The translations under genes and the position numbers were made by a program. Positions 8,780-17,575 of a stretch of DNA of 64,000 nt are shown one piece after another (positions within the stretch are counted from its first letter, which is position 1; each line of letters opens with the position of its first letter). This DNA comes from CALLPQ01 sp964421675 (GTDB lineage: Bacteria; Pseudomonadota; Alphaproteobacteria; Caulobacterales; Parvularculaceae), in contig CAYQXV010000011.1 in NCBI GenBank assembly GCA_964421675.1, forward strand, positions 10,399 to 74,398. Reading direction: 5' to 3'. Under the pieces are notes generated by a model. The model ran no database searches, had not been told where the DNA came from, and worked only from the letters and a program-made list of their open reading frames with translations.

Positions 8780-8950
8780 CCCTGGCCGTTGGAACTTGTT
8801 CGCCCTGGACCCTAGAGACCAGGTGGGCGCCGCATATCTAGGACCACGGTCCAGGTCAGAGGCAGCTCCCAAACAAAAAAGTAAGGCCCCGGGGAATCTG
8901 TCCTGACGAACCGGGCAGCATGTAATGAGGTAAGGAGCACACTTAGGGTT
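8780..8950 (-). ncRNA. ssrS: predicted 6S RNA (SsrS); ends approximate
   Basis: The 260-base space between the cyclo-ligase gene and the methyltransferase gene is GC-rich and structured without an ORF. On the minus strand CCTGGACC...CCTAGA (around 8821-8858) pairs with TCTAGG/GTCCAGG further on, giving a long interrupted hairpin, with GC-rich flanks (CCCCGGGGCC) outside. The size of about 160-170 nucleotides and the position upstream of the cyclo-ligase gene fit 6S RNA, which binds the RNA polymerase housekeeping holoenzyme and mimics open promoter DNA. The identification rests on synteny and foldability; the ends are estimates. Confidence 0.6.
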
Positions 8951-8988
8951 GTAAAGGGCAAGGGGCGATCAAAACCAGCCCCGCCCCG

Positions 8989-9762
8989 CTAATCTGCCAG
9001 CTGAACGATGAAAAAACGGTATCCATAATGGTCAGGATAGGCTTTGCGCAGCGCGATCTCTTTGCTTGTATGGTTAACCGGACCTGTCGCAACGGGGTTT
9101 CCCGCATAGTGCGCGGCAATCATCTCCACGCGCTCTTGTAAGGGATCGTAATATTCCGTCCACCAATCCTCATGGGGCAAATCAAACCCGCCCAGCAATC
9201 GATAAGGCGTTTTTGCAATAATGGCTTCAATGCCGGGCCCATCGCGCATTTGCGGATATGCCGCCCAAAACTCAACAAGCTCATCGGGGCGTTGGTCTGG
9301 CGGCGAGGTCCACACCGGTTCGCTAAACGCCACACAGCCACCGGGCTTTAAATAATCGCGCCAGAGTTCTAGACCATTTTCAATGCCCAAATTATACAGC
9401 GCCCCCTCGCACCAAATCATATCGAGAGAATTTTTTGCGCAAGGCGGTGCCCCCATATCCGCAAGCACTGCCGTCACGCGGTCAATACATCCTTGTGCGG
9501 TGGCACGGTTGATTAAAGCCTCAATAAACGGCTCATGGCGATCCACACAAAGAAACTGCGCGCGCGGCAATGCATTGGCTAGTACCAAGGTGCCCGGCCC
9601 CGGACCGCATCCAAAATCGGCAATGAAGGGCGCATCGGGCAATAACGGTTCTGCAAACTCAAGCGCGCGCAATGTAGAGTGTGCACTGCCAACGCCCTGG
9701 CGCGGCATATCACTATGAATTTCAAAAAATATCGAGGCCGTGTCGAGATCGGTTTGTGTCAT
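8989..9762 (-). CDS. class I SAM-dependent methyltransferase
   Basis: About 257 residues with a Rossmann methyltransferase core: motif I IADFGCGPGPGTL (about residues 46-58), an acidic motif II in FLCVDRH, and DMIWCEGALYNLG followed by LKPGGCVAFSEPVW for motifs IV-V. The C-terminal lobe is rich in aromatic and acidic residues. The substrate cannot be named; it resembles small-molecule methyltransferases of the Methyltransf_11/25 group. The ATG at 9762 is used; an in-frame GTG six bases upstream is possible. No good Shine-Dalgarno is visible. Confidence 0.8.
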   Translation of the reverse strand: MTQTDLDTASIFFEIHSDMPRQGVGSAHSTLRALEFAEPLLPDAPFIADFGCGPGPGTLVLANALPRAQFLCVDRHEPFIEALINRATAQGCIDRVTAVLADMGAPPCAKNSLDMIWCEGALYNLGIENGLELWRDYLKPGGCVAFSEPVWTSPPDQRPDELVEFWAAYPQMRDGPGIEAIIAKTPYRLLGGFDLPHEDWWTEYYDPLQERVEMIAAHYAGNPVATGPVNHTSKEIALRKAYPDHYGYRFFIVQLAD

Positions 9763-10245
9763 GGACACATTTATAGATGAGGTAAAAATGCAGGTAAATT
9801 TATTTCACGAACATTCTTTTACAAACGATGCGCAATCGGGCGGCATCAATATAATCAGGACCCGGACTACAAATCCAGGCCCTGTCTCCCCCGCTCTCGT
9901 ATCAAAAGGGGGTATTTCATGTCGCCAGGCTTAATACCCCGCAGTCCCCACGTTCAATGCAGATTATGCATTGCCCTAAAATTCTAACCCAAATTGTGCT
10001 GGTCCCCTGTATGATTGTGACCACAGCGTCCAGTTTGCGAGAAAAACGGGTGTTTTCATGCATTTGGTGACCGTAAAGACACAATGAAATGCAGGCCCTC
10101 GTGATGTTTTGTCCCCTATTTTCGTTCTATTTGCCCATACTTGATTACCGCGATCGACCACCTCTAATGTTGGCATAAAGCATCAATCTCGCTCGTCATC
10201 CTCCAGCGATGACGGTGAACCGCCCAGAAAAGCCAGGAGATCTTC
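9763..10245. other. intergenic region upstream of glpK
   Basis: About 480 bases between divergent genes. An inverted repeat GGGGTATT...AATACCCC lies near 9909-9941 with a loop of about 18 bases and no T tract. A 66-codon frame on the minus strand (9976-10176) lacks ribosome binding site and family resemblance, so it is not called. Otherwise nothing distinctive is seen. Confidence 0.5.
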
Positions 10246-11739
10246 ATGCCGGATAAACCGCTAATAATGGCCATTGACCAGGGGACAACGAGTTCACGTG
10301 CCATCGTTTTTGATCCTAGCGGGGCCATTTTGGCAGTCGCGCAAGAGGAATTTCAGCAACATTATCCCGCCGATGGGTGGGTTGAACATGAGCCGGAAGA
10401 CATTTGGGACACGGTCGTTTCTGTTTCTCGTAAGGCGATTGCGCAAGCAGAAGATGAAAATCCGGGGACCCAGGTGGTCGCAATCGGGATTACCAACCAA
10501 CGCGAAACGACCATCGTCTGGGATAAAAAAACCGGCAAGGCGATTTATAAAGCGATTGTTTGGCAAGATCGCCGAACGGCGGCCCAGTGCGAGCAATTGC
10601 GCAATGACGGATTTGAAGAGGTTTTGACGAAAAAAACAGGTCTGTTGCTCGATCCCTATTTCTCCGCCACGAAAATTGCCTGGATTCTCGACCATGTTGA
10701 GGGCGCAAGAAATCTCGCCAAGCAAGACAGGTTAGCATTTGGAACCATCGACGCGTTTTTAATCTGGCGACTAAATGGCGGGAATGTCCATGCAACCGAT
10801 ATAACAAATGCATCGCGTACCAACCTTTTCAATATCCATACCCAACAATGGGATGATGAACTATTGGCGCGGTTCAATGTGCCCGCCTCGCTAATGCCGC
10901 AGGTGCGCGAGTGCTCAGACGATTACGGCGCGACGAGCAAAGAGTTGTTTGGCCGCTCCATTCCCATTCTCGGGGTTGCCGGTGATCAACAGGCAGCTAG
11001 TATCGGTCAGGCATGTTTTTCTCCCGGCTCCATCAAAAGTACATACGGAACGGGCTGTTTTGTTTTGGTAAATACGGGCGACAAACCGGTTGCCTCAAAA
11101 AACAATTTACTCACCACAATTGCCTACAAAATTAATGGACAAGTTCATTATGCAATTGAAGGGTCCATCTTTATTGCGGGAGCCGGTGTGCAATGGTTAC
11201 GCGACGAATTGGGCATCATCTCAAACGCTGCAGAAACTGAAAGCCTAGCGCGCAGCCTTGCCGATAATGGCGGTGTATATCTGGTTCCCGCATTTACAGG
11301 TCTTGGCGCGCCCCATTGGGACCCCCATGCACGCGGCGCAATATATGGCCTAACACGCGGTGCAGGACGCGCGCATTTTGCACGGGCGGCCCTTGAAGCT
11401 GTTGTCTATCAAACGGCTGATCTTTTGAAAGCGATTGTGCAAGACGGCGTGCAACCCAAAGAGATACGGGTCGATGGCGGCATGGTTTTAAACGATTGGA
11501 CCATGCAGTTTCTCGCTGACATTCTAGACCTTGGCGTGGAGCGCCCTGTCGTCATGGAAACCACCGCATTGGGCGTTGCAACAATGGCTGGCCTTAAAGC
11601 CGGCATCTATGAGAGCGTAGAGGAAATCGCCAAGCTCTGGCAGCGCAATGCCCGGTTTAATCCCGCAATGACAGATACAGCGCGCGCTCGATTGCTGGAA
11701 GGTTGGGATAAAGCTGTTGCGCGCACGCGCTCATCTTGA
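10246..11739 (+). CDS. glpK: glycerol kinase
   Basis: FGGY-family kinase that phosphorylates glycerol to glycerol 3-phosphate, 497 residues as expected. Diagnostic segments are MAIDQGTTSSRAIVFD (phosphate-binding loop), GITNQRETT and WQDRRT (substrate pocket), STYGTGCF, FTGLGAPHWDP and the C-terminal VDGGMVLNDWTMQFLADIL (ATP site). AGGAG lies just before the ATG. No glpF or glpD is adjacent, so it is a single-gene unit, closed by the bidirectional hairpin at 11756-11779. Confidence 0.97.
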   Translation: MPDKPLIMAIDQGTTSSRAIVFDPSGAILAVAQEEFQQHYPADGWVEHEPEDIWDTVVSVSRKAIAQAEDENPGTQVVAIGITNQRETTIVWDKKTGKAIYKAIVWQDRRTAAQCEQLRNDGFEEVLTKKTGLLLDPYFSATKIAWILDHVEGARNLAKQDRLAFGTIDAFLIWRLNGGNVHATDITNASRTNLFNIHTQQWDDELLARFNVPASLMPQVRECSDDYGATSKELFGRSIPILGVAGDQQAASIGQACFSPGSIKSTYGTGCFVLVNTGDKPVASKNNLLTTIAYKINGQVHYAIEGSIFIAGAGVQWLRDELGIISNAAETESLARSLADNGGVYLVPAFTGLGAPHWDPHARGAIYGLTRGAGRAHFARAALEAVVYQTADLLKAIVQDGVQPKEIRVDGGMVLNDWTMQFLADILDLGVERPVVMETTALGVATMAGLKAGIYESVEEIAKLWQRNARFNPAMTDTARARLLEGWDKAVARTRSS

Positions 11740-11740
11740 A

Positions 11741-11779
11741 TTAAAAAATAAAAAACCCCGAACCAATAAAGGTTCGGGG
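11741..11779 (-). terminator. bidirectional terminator between glpK and secreted basic protein gene
   Basis: Perfect 9-bp stem, CCCCGAACC (11756-11764) and GGTTCGGGG (11771-11779), with loop AATAAA. On the minus strand it is followed by a long T tract (complement of the A-rich 11741-11755), making a strong terminator for the leftward gene. It probably also stops glpK transcription. Confidence 0.9.
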
Positions 11780-11819
11780 CGTAAAGTTTCAACGAATAAC
11801 CAGGGAGGGATAGGGTCGG

Positions 11820-12332
11820 TTAGGCGTTGATTCTGATGTTTGCACGGCGCGAACAGTTACGAGCTGCAATACGCTTTAGCTGTCCGTTCGTAATAAACCG
11901 AGCATCACGGCCACGCGGTGTTACCGTACACAAACAAGTTTGACCACGACGTGTGTAAACATATTCCTCAGTCAGAATAACCCGAGCATTATACCGTGTG
12001 TTGAAAGATTCACGGCGGATTAGCTCATTACCACGGGCGCGACGATTATTGTTAGCCCGGCGGTTATTATTGGCTCTATGGTTAGCGCGGCTTCTTGTAT
12101 TGGCCGTACCATTAACGCGTGTGCCAAAGGAAACAGAGATTACTCCACTAGAGCGGTTCGCGTTGGTTGAACGCTGATCTTGCTCAACTCTTTGGCGATC
12201 TTGATTACGATCTCCACGGTCCTGGGCACTTGCTGGGGCCGCTGACAAGAGCATTACACCTGCAAGGCCACTTGCAATCGCTGTAAAAAAAGTACGTGTA
12301 CGCTTAGAATTGGTTTTGTTAATCCGAGTCAT
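11820..12332 (-). CDS. secreted Arg/Asn-rich basic protein, function unknown
   Basis: 170 residues, not recognised. A signal peptide with an Ala-rich end (LSAAPASA then QDRGD) is followed by a very polar, highly basic region rich in Arg and Asn. It contains a short internal repeat, RANNNRRANNNRRAR at about residues 83-97. The last 60 residues look folded, with aromatic and beta-like segments (VILTEEYVYTRRG) and three Cys (CLC and a later C), so a disulfide is possible. Such a cation-rich exported protein could bind nucleic acid, LPS or acidic matrix, but this is inference. A strong terminator follows; a perfect palindrome lies upstream at 12487. Confidence 0.75.
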   Translation of the reverse strand: MTRINKTNSKRTRTFFTAIASGLAGVMLLSAAPASAQDRGDRNQDRQRVEQDQRSTNANRSSGVISVSFGTRVNGTANTRSRANHRANNNRRANNNRRARGNELIRRESFNTRYNARVILTEEYVYTRRGQTCLCTVTPRGRDARFITNGQLKRIAARNCSRRANIRINA

Positions 12333-12486
12333 CAGTAGCCTCCTATTTGGGTTGCTTATCGGACGACCGGGTCTTTAAAACACTCTACTAAGGCCCGCTC
12401 GATCGATAGCGTCGATAGGGACAATATGGCTGGCAATAATGGCCGAAATTAACCACCACAATGCCAATAAAATGAAATTTAGGGGG

Positions 12487-12513
12487 CGAAATTAGTGATT
12501 TTCACTAATTTCG
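12487..12513. promoter_or_regulatory. perfect 12-bp inverted repeat (operator or hairpin)
   Basis: CGAAATTAGTGA (12487-12498), a TTT spacer and TCACTAATTTCG (12502-12513) form an exact inverted repeat, about 155 bases upstream of the basic-protein gene and about 90 bases after the response-regulator stop. There is no adjacent T tract, so an operator is at least as likely as a terminator. Confidence 0.55.
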
Positions 12514-12603
12514 GACATAATTGGCCTAAAAAAGGCTATTGTTAAGAACAGCTCGCAATTATGGCATGTTTTCAGATTGTTGGAATAACGAGCGTTTGGG
12601 AAA

Positions 12604-13029
12604 TTAAGCGCTTTGTTCCAGATCGCCCGACTCACTATTTATCTCTGACGAGCCCTCTTGCGCATCCAAAATACCCATTTCGCTGAGTTTTGCAGCCAGC
12701 AAGGGCTTATCAAATGGCTTTAATATGTGATGACGGGCACCAGCGGCACTTGCCAATGAGAACTGGCGAGGGTCATTTTCTGTCGCGCTGAGGATAATTT
12801 CAGGGCGCTGGTCTTGGGATAGCTCACCCACCCCGCGCAGAAAGTCCAAAGCCGCCATTGAGGGTAAATCCCAGTCCAGCAAAACCACATCGGGTTTGCT
12901 ATCAACGCAATACAGAACACCCGCATCAGCGTTTTCAACCTCAATTGGCGTAATCGCCAAATCATGAAGGATTTCAACGATGATGCCGCGAACGACTGGA
13001 TTATCTTCAACAATAAGACAGGACTTCAT
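12604..13029 (-). CDS. receiver-domain response regulator (CheY-like)
   Basis: 141 residues consisting of one receiver domain and a short acidic tail, with no output domain. The acidic pocket is VEDN (Glu8, Asp9), the phospho-acceptor is Asp52 in VVLLDWDLP, the switch Ser lies in ILSATEN and the conserved Lys in ILKPFDKP. Single-domain regulators of this sort relay phosphate or act by protein binding. It lies 111 bases downstream of the histidine phosphotransferase gene chpT on the same strand, so it is a candidate ChpT partner in addition to CtrA and CpdR. The ATG is preceded by AAGAGG. Confidence 0.88.
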   Translation of the reverse strand: MKSCLIVEDNPVVRGIIVEILHDLAITPIEVENADAGVLYCVDSKPDVVLLDWDLPSMAALDFLRGVGELSQDQRPEIILSATENDPRQFSLASAAGARHHILKPFDKPLLAAKLSEMGILDAQEGSSEINSESGDLEQSA

Positions 13030-13140
13030 GGCGAACCTCTTGGATGCCTTTATTCATCACACTGGGCGACAATCTAGACAAATGGGGTTAGCCGAGCGTT
13101 AATTTGCATTCAAATGGATCAACTCTACCGAAAACCTACC

Positions 13141-13815
13141 TTACTGGAAGTTAGCAGTCATTAAGACCCTGTTTTCTTCCAGAACGGCACTCGCGCTTCC
13201 TTTATCCTCTTTAACAAGAAGGCCAGCAATATAGGCCGGAGCAAATTTTGGCTTGAGATCGTGACCATTCCCGCCAAGCGCCTCAATAAATTCATCATTG
13301 AGGAACAAACGCTGGCCGGTAACTTCAAGCACAAAGCCGGTATCGCTCGGCTTGATCACAACATTACCGCCTCGCGGCACGGCATCTGCCGCAGCATAGG
13401 CAAGGATTAACAAAACCTTAACCTGGTTTTTCGGCAAAATCGCATCAGGCATTTGCCAGTCGAGCGTCGCTTTTGTCGTCGCAAACAAGTCGATCAGCAC
13501 CTTTTGCGCATCTTCAAGCTTTATCTCCGCGCCATGACCTCCTGCAGCCCCGTAGGCAAGACGGGCATAACTCAACAAAGCCAGTGCTTTGCGCGTTCCA
13601 TCCTTAACCAGATCCTGCGCCATTTCCTTCATCACAGCATCGCTGCCAACATCCTCAATCATATCCAGGCCCGAGCTGATCGCCCCAACCGGATTGATCA
13701 GGTCATGACACACACGGGACGATAATAGCGCAGACAAATCGACGGCATTCATCGCTCCAAGGTCGGTCGAGTCCAGGGGATCAGATGCGGGGGTGGCAAG
13801 AGGGGATTGAGACAT
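13141..13815 (-). CDS. chpT: histidine phosphotransferase ChpT
   Basis: About 224 residues of the HPTransfase (ChpT) family, a dimeric pseudo-histidine-kinase that passes phosphate from CckA to CtrA and CpdR in alphaproteobacteria. The phospho-His is in the DHp-like helix, SSRVCHDLINPVGAISSGL, about residue 33 from the chosen start. A second helix (ALALLSYARLAYGA) and a degenerate ATPase-like C-terminal domain follow. The ATG at 13815 has GGAG upstream; a longer frame to 14016 includes unlikely residues. It is divergent from the M23 peptidase gene, and its presence implies a CtrA cell-cycle circuit in this organism. Confidence 0.88.
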   Translation of the reverse strand: MSQSPLATPASDPLDSTDLGAMNAVDLSALLSSRVCHDLINPVGAISSGLDMIEDVGSDAVMKEMAQDLVKDGTRKALALLSYARLAYGAAGGHGAEIKLEDAQKVLIDLFATTKATLDWQMPDAILPKNQVKVLLILAYAAADAVPRGGNVVIKPSDTGFVLEVTGQRLFLNDEFIEALGGNGHDLKPKFAPAYIAGLLVKEDKGSASAVLEENRVLMTANFQ

Positions 13816-14047
13816 GGAAACTCCGGAAAATAAGATTTTGCCCTTTGTTCCGCGATTCGGGCCCTTCGTGCGCTCTATTTTAACCACACGCGGTAAGGCC
13901 TCAAAGATAGGCGAATAATCGGGAAATGGCCAATAAACAAGGCGCGACCAGCATGACGAGACGTTAACAAATAACCGACAATAGGCTATAGAATAGCACG
14001 AAGATATGTGATTCACGGTTTCGGTAATGTTGCGTGCAGGAAGAATA

Positions 14048-15949
14048 ATGAAGCGTAAGTCTCCAGCCCCCCCTCCTCGCTGGTATCAACACCCACCTGC
14101 AACCGCTTCATCGGTGCCCCCGCGCGGATCTGCTGCCATTGACGCACGCCGTTTGATCGCCTTGGTTACCGCAATAAGTATTTTGGTGATTGGAAGTCTA
14201 GGGCTTTGGGCGGGGACAACAGGGCCAGCCTCTGAGGCTCCTATCCGGGTCGCAGCCAGCGCGCCATCGGCTGATTTACCGGAAACAAGCCCGGCCCCGC
14301 TGCCAAGACAGATTGCAGCGTCAACACTCGCGCCCCTTCCCGAACCCGTTTTGCAACCAACCGCAGAAAGCGATGCGAGCAAAACGCCCTCAACCGAGTC
14401 TCGCGGGCTGATCCCCCGGCTCAAACCCACTAACCGACCCATAAGTCAGGCGCCCGCAACTCAGAGTTCAATAGCGGCCCTTGCGCCAGCGCCAATATCA
14501 GCGTCAGCAAATTCTGCACAAACCGCTTCAGATGCATCAAGCGGGTTTGGTCCCCGATTAAAACCCACGAAAACGCAAAATAATCCGCAGTCAAATCAGT
14601 TTTCGGATCAGTCCACATTCATCTCCGCGCAGCGCGATCTCCTTGATGGCCATCCCCTCAATCTGCGCCCGATTGTTATCGCCGATGACGCAAACCAACC
14701 GCTGCCCTTCTTCTCGTCTCAACAAGACCCACAACCCTTTACCGCCCTTAACGTGAGCACTGCTTTGCCCCGCGGTGACTTGCCGAGCGATGTTCACACG
14801 CAAGAGTGGACCTTGCAAAAGGGAGAAAGCCTTGCCGATCTATTGGTGCGCGCAGGCGTTCGCCGCGAGGATAAAAACGCGGCCATTGCCGCGATTGGCA
14901 AACATTTAAAATTGCGGCGTTTGCAACCAGGACTAACGCTTACGCTGACAACAAGCACACCCAACCAAACCTACCATCAGCATCTGTTTAACCGTGCTCA
15001 AGATGTTAATTTTTTAGTCCAAGCCACCCTGCCCGCACAAGAAGAACAAACGCTGCGCCTAACGCGCGGAAGAAATAACAGTTTCCAAACTAACCTTACC
15101 CCGATCGAACTGACCAAAAGGTTGCGCCATATTGAGGGAACCATAAATGGCAATCTCTATCTTTCCATGCGCAGACAAGGGGCACCCGATAATATTATAG
15201 ACTCGCTTGCCAATGTCTTCGCGTTTGATGTGGATTTTCAACGCGATATATTCCGGGGTGATCGTTTCGAAGCAATTTATGAGGCATTTTACGACAAGAA
15301 CGGAACGCTTGTTCGCGGCGGCGATATTGTTTTTGCAAAACTAGCCTGGCGCGGTCAAACACGCGAAAAGGATTATTATTTCTTTGATCCAAAACAAAGC
15401 ACAATGCGTGCGGACTATTATGACACCAAGGGCCGCAGCGCCCGGCGGTTATTAATGAAAACTCCAATTGATGGGGCAAGATTATCGTCGCGGTTTGGAC
15501 CGCGCAGACATCCTATTTTAGGGTATCGCAAAACCCATAAAGGCGTTGATTTTGCGGCCCGTCGCGGCACCCCTATCAAGGCCACCGGAGACGGCGTAAT
15601 TGAACGCGCAAACCGCTATGGGTCATTTGGTAATTATGTGCGTATTCGTCATGCGAACGGCTACAAGACCGCTTATGCCCATTTGAAAGGGTTTTCCAAA
15701 AAAGCCAGAAAAGGGCGCCGTGTAAGACAAGGCGATATTATTGGCTATGTCGGAACAACCGGACGCTCAACCGGGCCGCATCTGCATTATGAAGTGCACT
15801 ATAATGGCCGCGCGGTTAATCCTCAAAAACTCAAAATCGCAACCGGCGTTACGCTGAACGGTAAAGCCCTTAACGGATTTCAGCGCCATCGCGCCCGGGT
15901 TGATCGGTTGCGGCTGTTACCAGAGACAAAAACCGCAGCGGCCCGCTAG
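14048..15949 (+). CDS. M23 family metallopeptidase (LytM endopeptidase)
   Basis: Peptidoglycan endopeptidase of about 633 residues. An N-terminal cytoplasmic tail is followed by one transmembrane anchor (LIALVTAISILVIGSLGLW), a long Pro/Ala/Ser-rich periplasmic linker with a duplicated GxxPRLKPT motif, a LysM/OapA-like domain (EWTLQKGESLADLL) and the C-terminal LytM domain. Zinc ligands are visible: HKGVDFAA and HLHYEVHYNG, with HANGYKTAYAHL between. The layout matches MepM/DipM-type cell-separation hydrolases. AGGAAG supports the ATG at 14048 rather than 14027. Divergent from chpT. Confidence 0.9.
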   Translation: MKRKSPAPPPRWYQHPPATASSVPPRGSAAIDARRLIALVTAISILVIGSLGLWAGTTGPASEAPIRVAASAPSADLPETSPAPLPRQIAASTLAPLPEPVLQPTAESDASKTPSTESRGLIPRLKPTNRPISQAPATQSSIAALAPAPISASANSAQTASDASSGFGPRLKPTKTQNNPQSNQFSDQSTFISAQRDLLDGHPLNLRPIVIADDANQPLPFFSSQQDPQPFTALNVSTALPRGDLPSDVHTQEWTLQKGESLADLLVRAGVRREDKNAAIAAIGKHLKLRRLQPGLTLTLTTSTPNQTYHQHLFNRAQDVNFLVQATLPAQEEQTLRLTRGRNNSFQTNLTPIELTKRLRHIEGTINGNLYLSMRRQGAPDNIIDSLANVFAFDVDFQRDIFRGDRFEAIYEAFYDKNGTLVRGGDIVFAKLAWRGQTREKDYYFFDPKQSTMRADYYDTKGRSARRLLMKTPIDGARLSSRFGPRRHPILGYRKTHKGVDFAARRGTPIKATGDGVIERANRYGSFGNYVRIRHANGYKTAYAHLKGFSKKARKGRRVRQGDIIGYVGTTGRSTGPHLHYEVHYNGRAVNPQKLKIATGVTLNGKALNGFQRHRARVDRLRLLPETKTAAAR

Positions 15950-15982
15950 TCGCTGGGGTGCTTTTGCCCTGCAAAGCCAAGA

Positions 15983-16798
15983 TTAGCCCCGCGTTGTTTT
16001 CTCAAGGCTTTCTGCACAAATTGGATAACCAAGCCCTTCGGGGATTGTCAAAAATGCTTCCCCGTCTCGCTCGATAACCTTTGGCTCAATGCATGGAATG
16101 TCGCGTTGATGGGCATCTTCTCGCACATCAATAAATGTCTCATGCTGACCTAAAAGCTCCAAGGTGCGCGCCGTGGGAAAAATCAGCTTTGCTTTCTTCT
16201 CCTCGCGCATTTCCAGAAGACGGCCCGGCATTTCCCAAATGGCGGATAAACACTCTATTCCATCGGGGGCCGCCTGCTGTGACGCCGGCGCTTTGGCGAC
16301 AAAAAACCATGTCTCAAATCGTTTGGGAATATTGGGCGGTGTGCGCCAGCGAGAAAAATAGGTCAGTGCCTCAAGATCAGGCCGTACGCCATGGGCCTTG
16401 AGAACATCACCAAAATGCGCAGCATTCTCTACCACCGCTGCACGCTCAGTCATTATTTTTGTAAAAATCTCAGGATCATCTTGAGAATGCAGGGTCTCGC
16501 CATTGCGCGCTATCAACACTAACCCTGTTTCTTCAAATGTTTCCCGGATGGCCGCAATCGCAGCGATGAGTATTGGCTCTTCTTTCAGCCCAAGCAAGCG
16601 CGCATGAGCGTAATCGGCCTCGTCAACTTTACCGCCTGGAAAAACCAAAGCATGGGCGGCATATCCCGTTTCCGCCCCCCGCTGAACCATCAAGGTTTTC
16701 AATTGCGGGTCCTCTTGCAACAAAATTAATGTCGCAGAAGGGCGAACCTCTGGCGGGTTCCCATCTGTCATATTCTGTCCTGTGCCTAGCGCTGACAT
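15983..16798 (-). CDS. NUDIX hydrolase
   Basis: 271 residues. The Nudix box is split by an insertion: GGKVDEADYAHARLLGLK..., then IRETFEETGLV, giving the catalytic RExxEE. Such insertions and the length resemble the eukaryotic NUDT19/RP2 group and bacterial relatives, some of which hydrolyse acyl-CoA or nucleotide-sugar diphosphates; the substrate is not certain. The ATG at 16798 has AAGGA upstream. Convergent with the M23 peptidase gene. Confidence 0.85.
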   Translation of the reverse strand: MSALGTGQNMTDGNPPEVRPSATLILLQEDPQLKTLMVQRGAETGYAAHALVFPGGKVDEADYAHARLLGLKEEPILIAAIAAIRETFEETGLVLIARNGETLHSQDDPEIFTKIMTERAAVVENAAHFGDVLKAHGVRPDLEALTYFSRWRTPPNIPKRFETWFFVAKAPASQQAAPDGIECLSAIWEMPGRLLEMREEKKAKLIFPTARTLELLGQHETFIDVREDAHQRDIPCIEPKVIERDGEAFLTIPEGLGYPICAESLEKTTRG

Positions 16799-16900
16799 GG
16801 TTGATCCTTACATTGTAAGCATCCAGCGCTAGCAGGAGATTTAGTGCGGGTCAAAGCCATCTGCCAGCTATTGCAGATGCGATAGACCCGGCAGCTATGG

Positions 16901-17185
16901 CTAGCTCACCTGTTTGGGACGGTGATCTGCAAGATATTGACGTGCGCGCCGCTGTGCCTCAGCAATTTGCTCAGGAGACATTTCATTAGCAAGCTCAGCG
17001 CGGTAGAGCCTTGCTTCAGCATTGCCCTGCATGGCTGCAAGATTGAACCATTTATGGGCATCAATCAGATCGAGTTGGATTTCAGTGTTACCGGTCGAGG
17101 CCTTCAGGCCCATACGATACATTTCTTCACCACTTAAGACTGGTTTCGCCTCAGCAAGTGTATTTTCATCAAAAGCTACTGACAT
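16901..17185 (-). CDS. Sel1-repeat-like small protein
   Basis: About 94 residues containing one Sel1-like helical repeat: DAHKWFNLAAMQGNAEA followed by a charged helix, MSPEQIAEAQRRARQYL. No signal peptide or membrane segment, so probably cytoplasmic; such proteins act as small protein-interaction modules. GGGAAG upstream of the ATG at 17185 supports this start, rejecting the longer frame to 17260. Partner unknown. Confidence 0.75.
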   Translation of the reverse strand: MSVAFDENTLAEAKPVLSGEEMYRMGLKASTGNTEIQLDLIDAHKWFNLAAMQGNAEARLYRAELANEMSPEQIAEAQRRARQYLADHRPKQVS

Positions 17186-17575
17186 TTTTTCTTCCCTATC
17201 AATCCGGTACATTCCTGCCCCTATTGGCGTTTGCGGATTAACCAAGCGAATATTGAACAACCGTAACCTAAAATCTCGTTAATGTGACATAAACGATTTG
17301 TTTACGGATTTAATAAGGTTTTGTTTACCAATTAAACAGCTGTCACCAAACGCGATTTTCAAGTCGCGCAATTGATAAAGCCAATATTGGACATAAAAAT
17401 ATTTGTACGCCTACGGCGTTTTATGGGTTCGTCTAATGCTAATTTGACCATCCCCATGGGCGCAATGTTTTAAGTTGAACGGTTATCCAAAGGTAACTAA
17501 TAAATCTAGCCTTGTAGATAAACCGTGCAAAATGCTGCCATATATTTTAGTTCGTGTACATATTATAATACAAAA
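17186..17575. other. AT-rich intergenic region
   Basis: About 390 bases with no supported ORF. A short palindrome ACGCCTACGGCGT lies near 17408-17422. No tRNA, terminator with T tract or clear promoter was recognised. Confidence 0.45.

Noticed and set aside
9976..10176. 66-codon frame on the minus strand upstream of glpK
   Set aside because: No ribosome binding site, no family resemblance and atypical composition; most likely chance.
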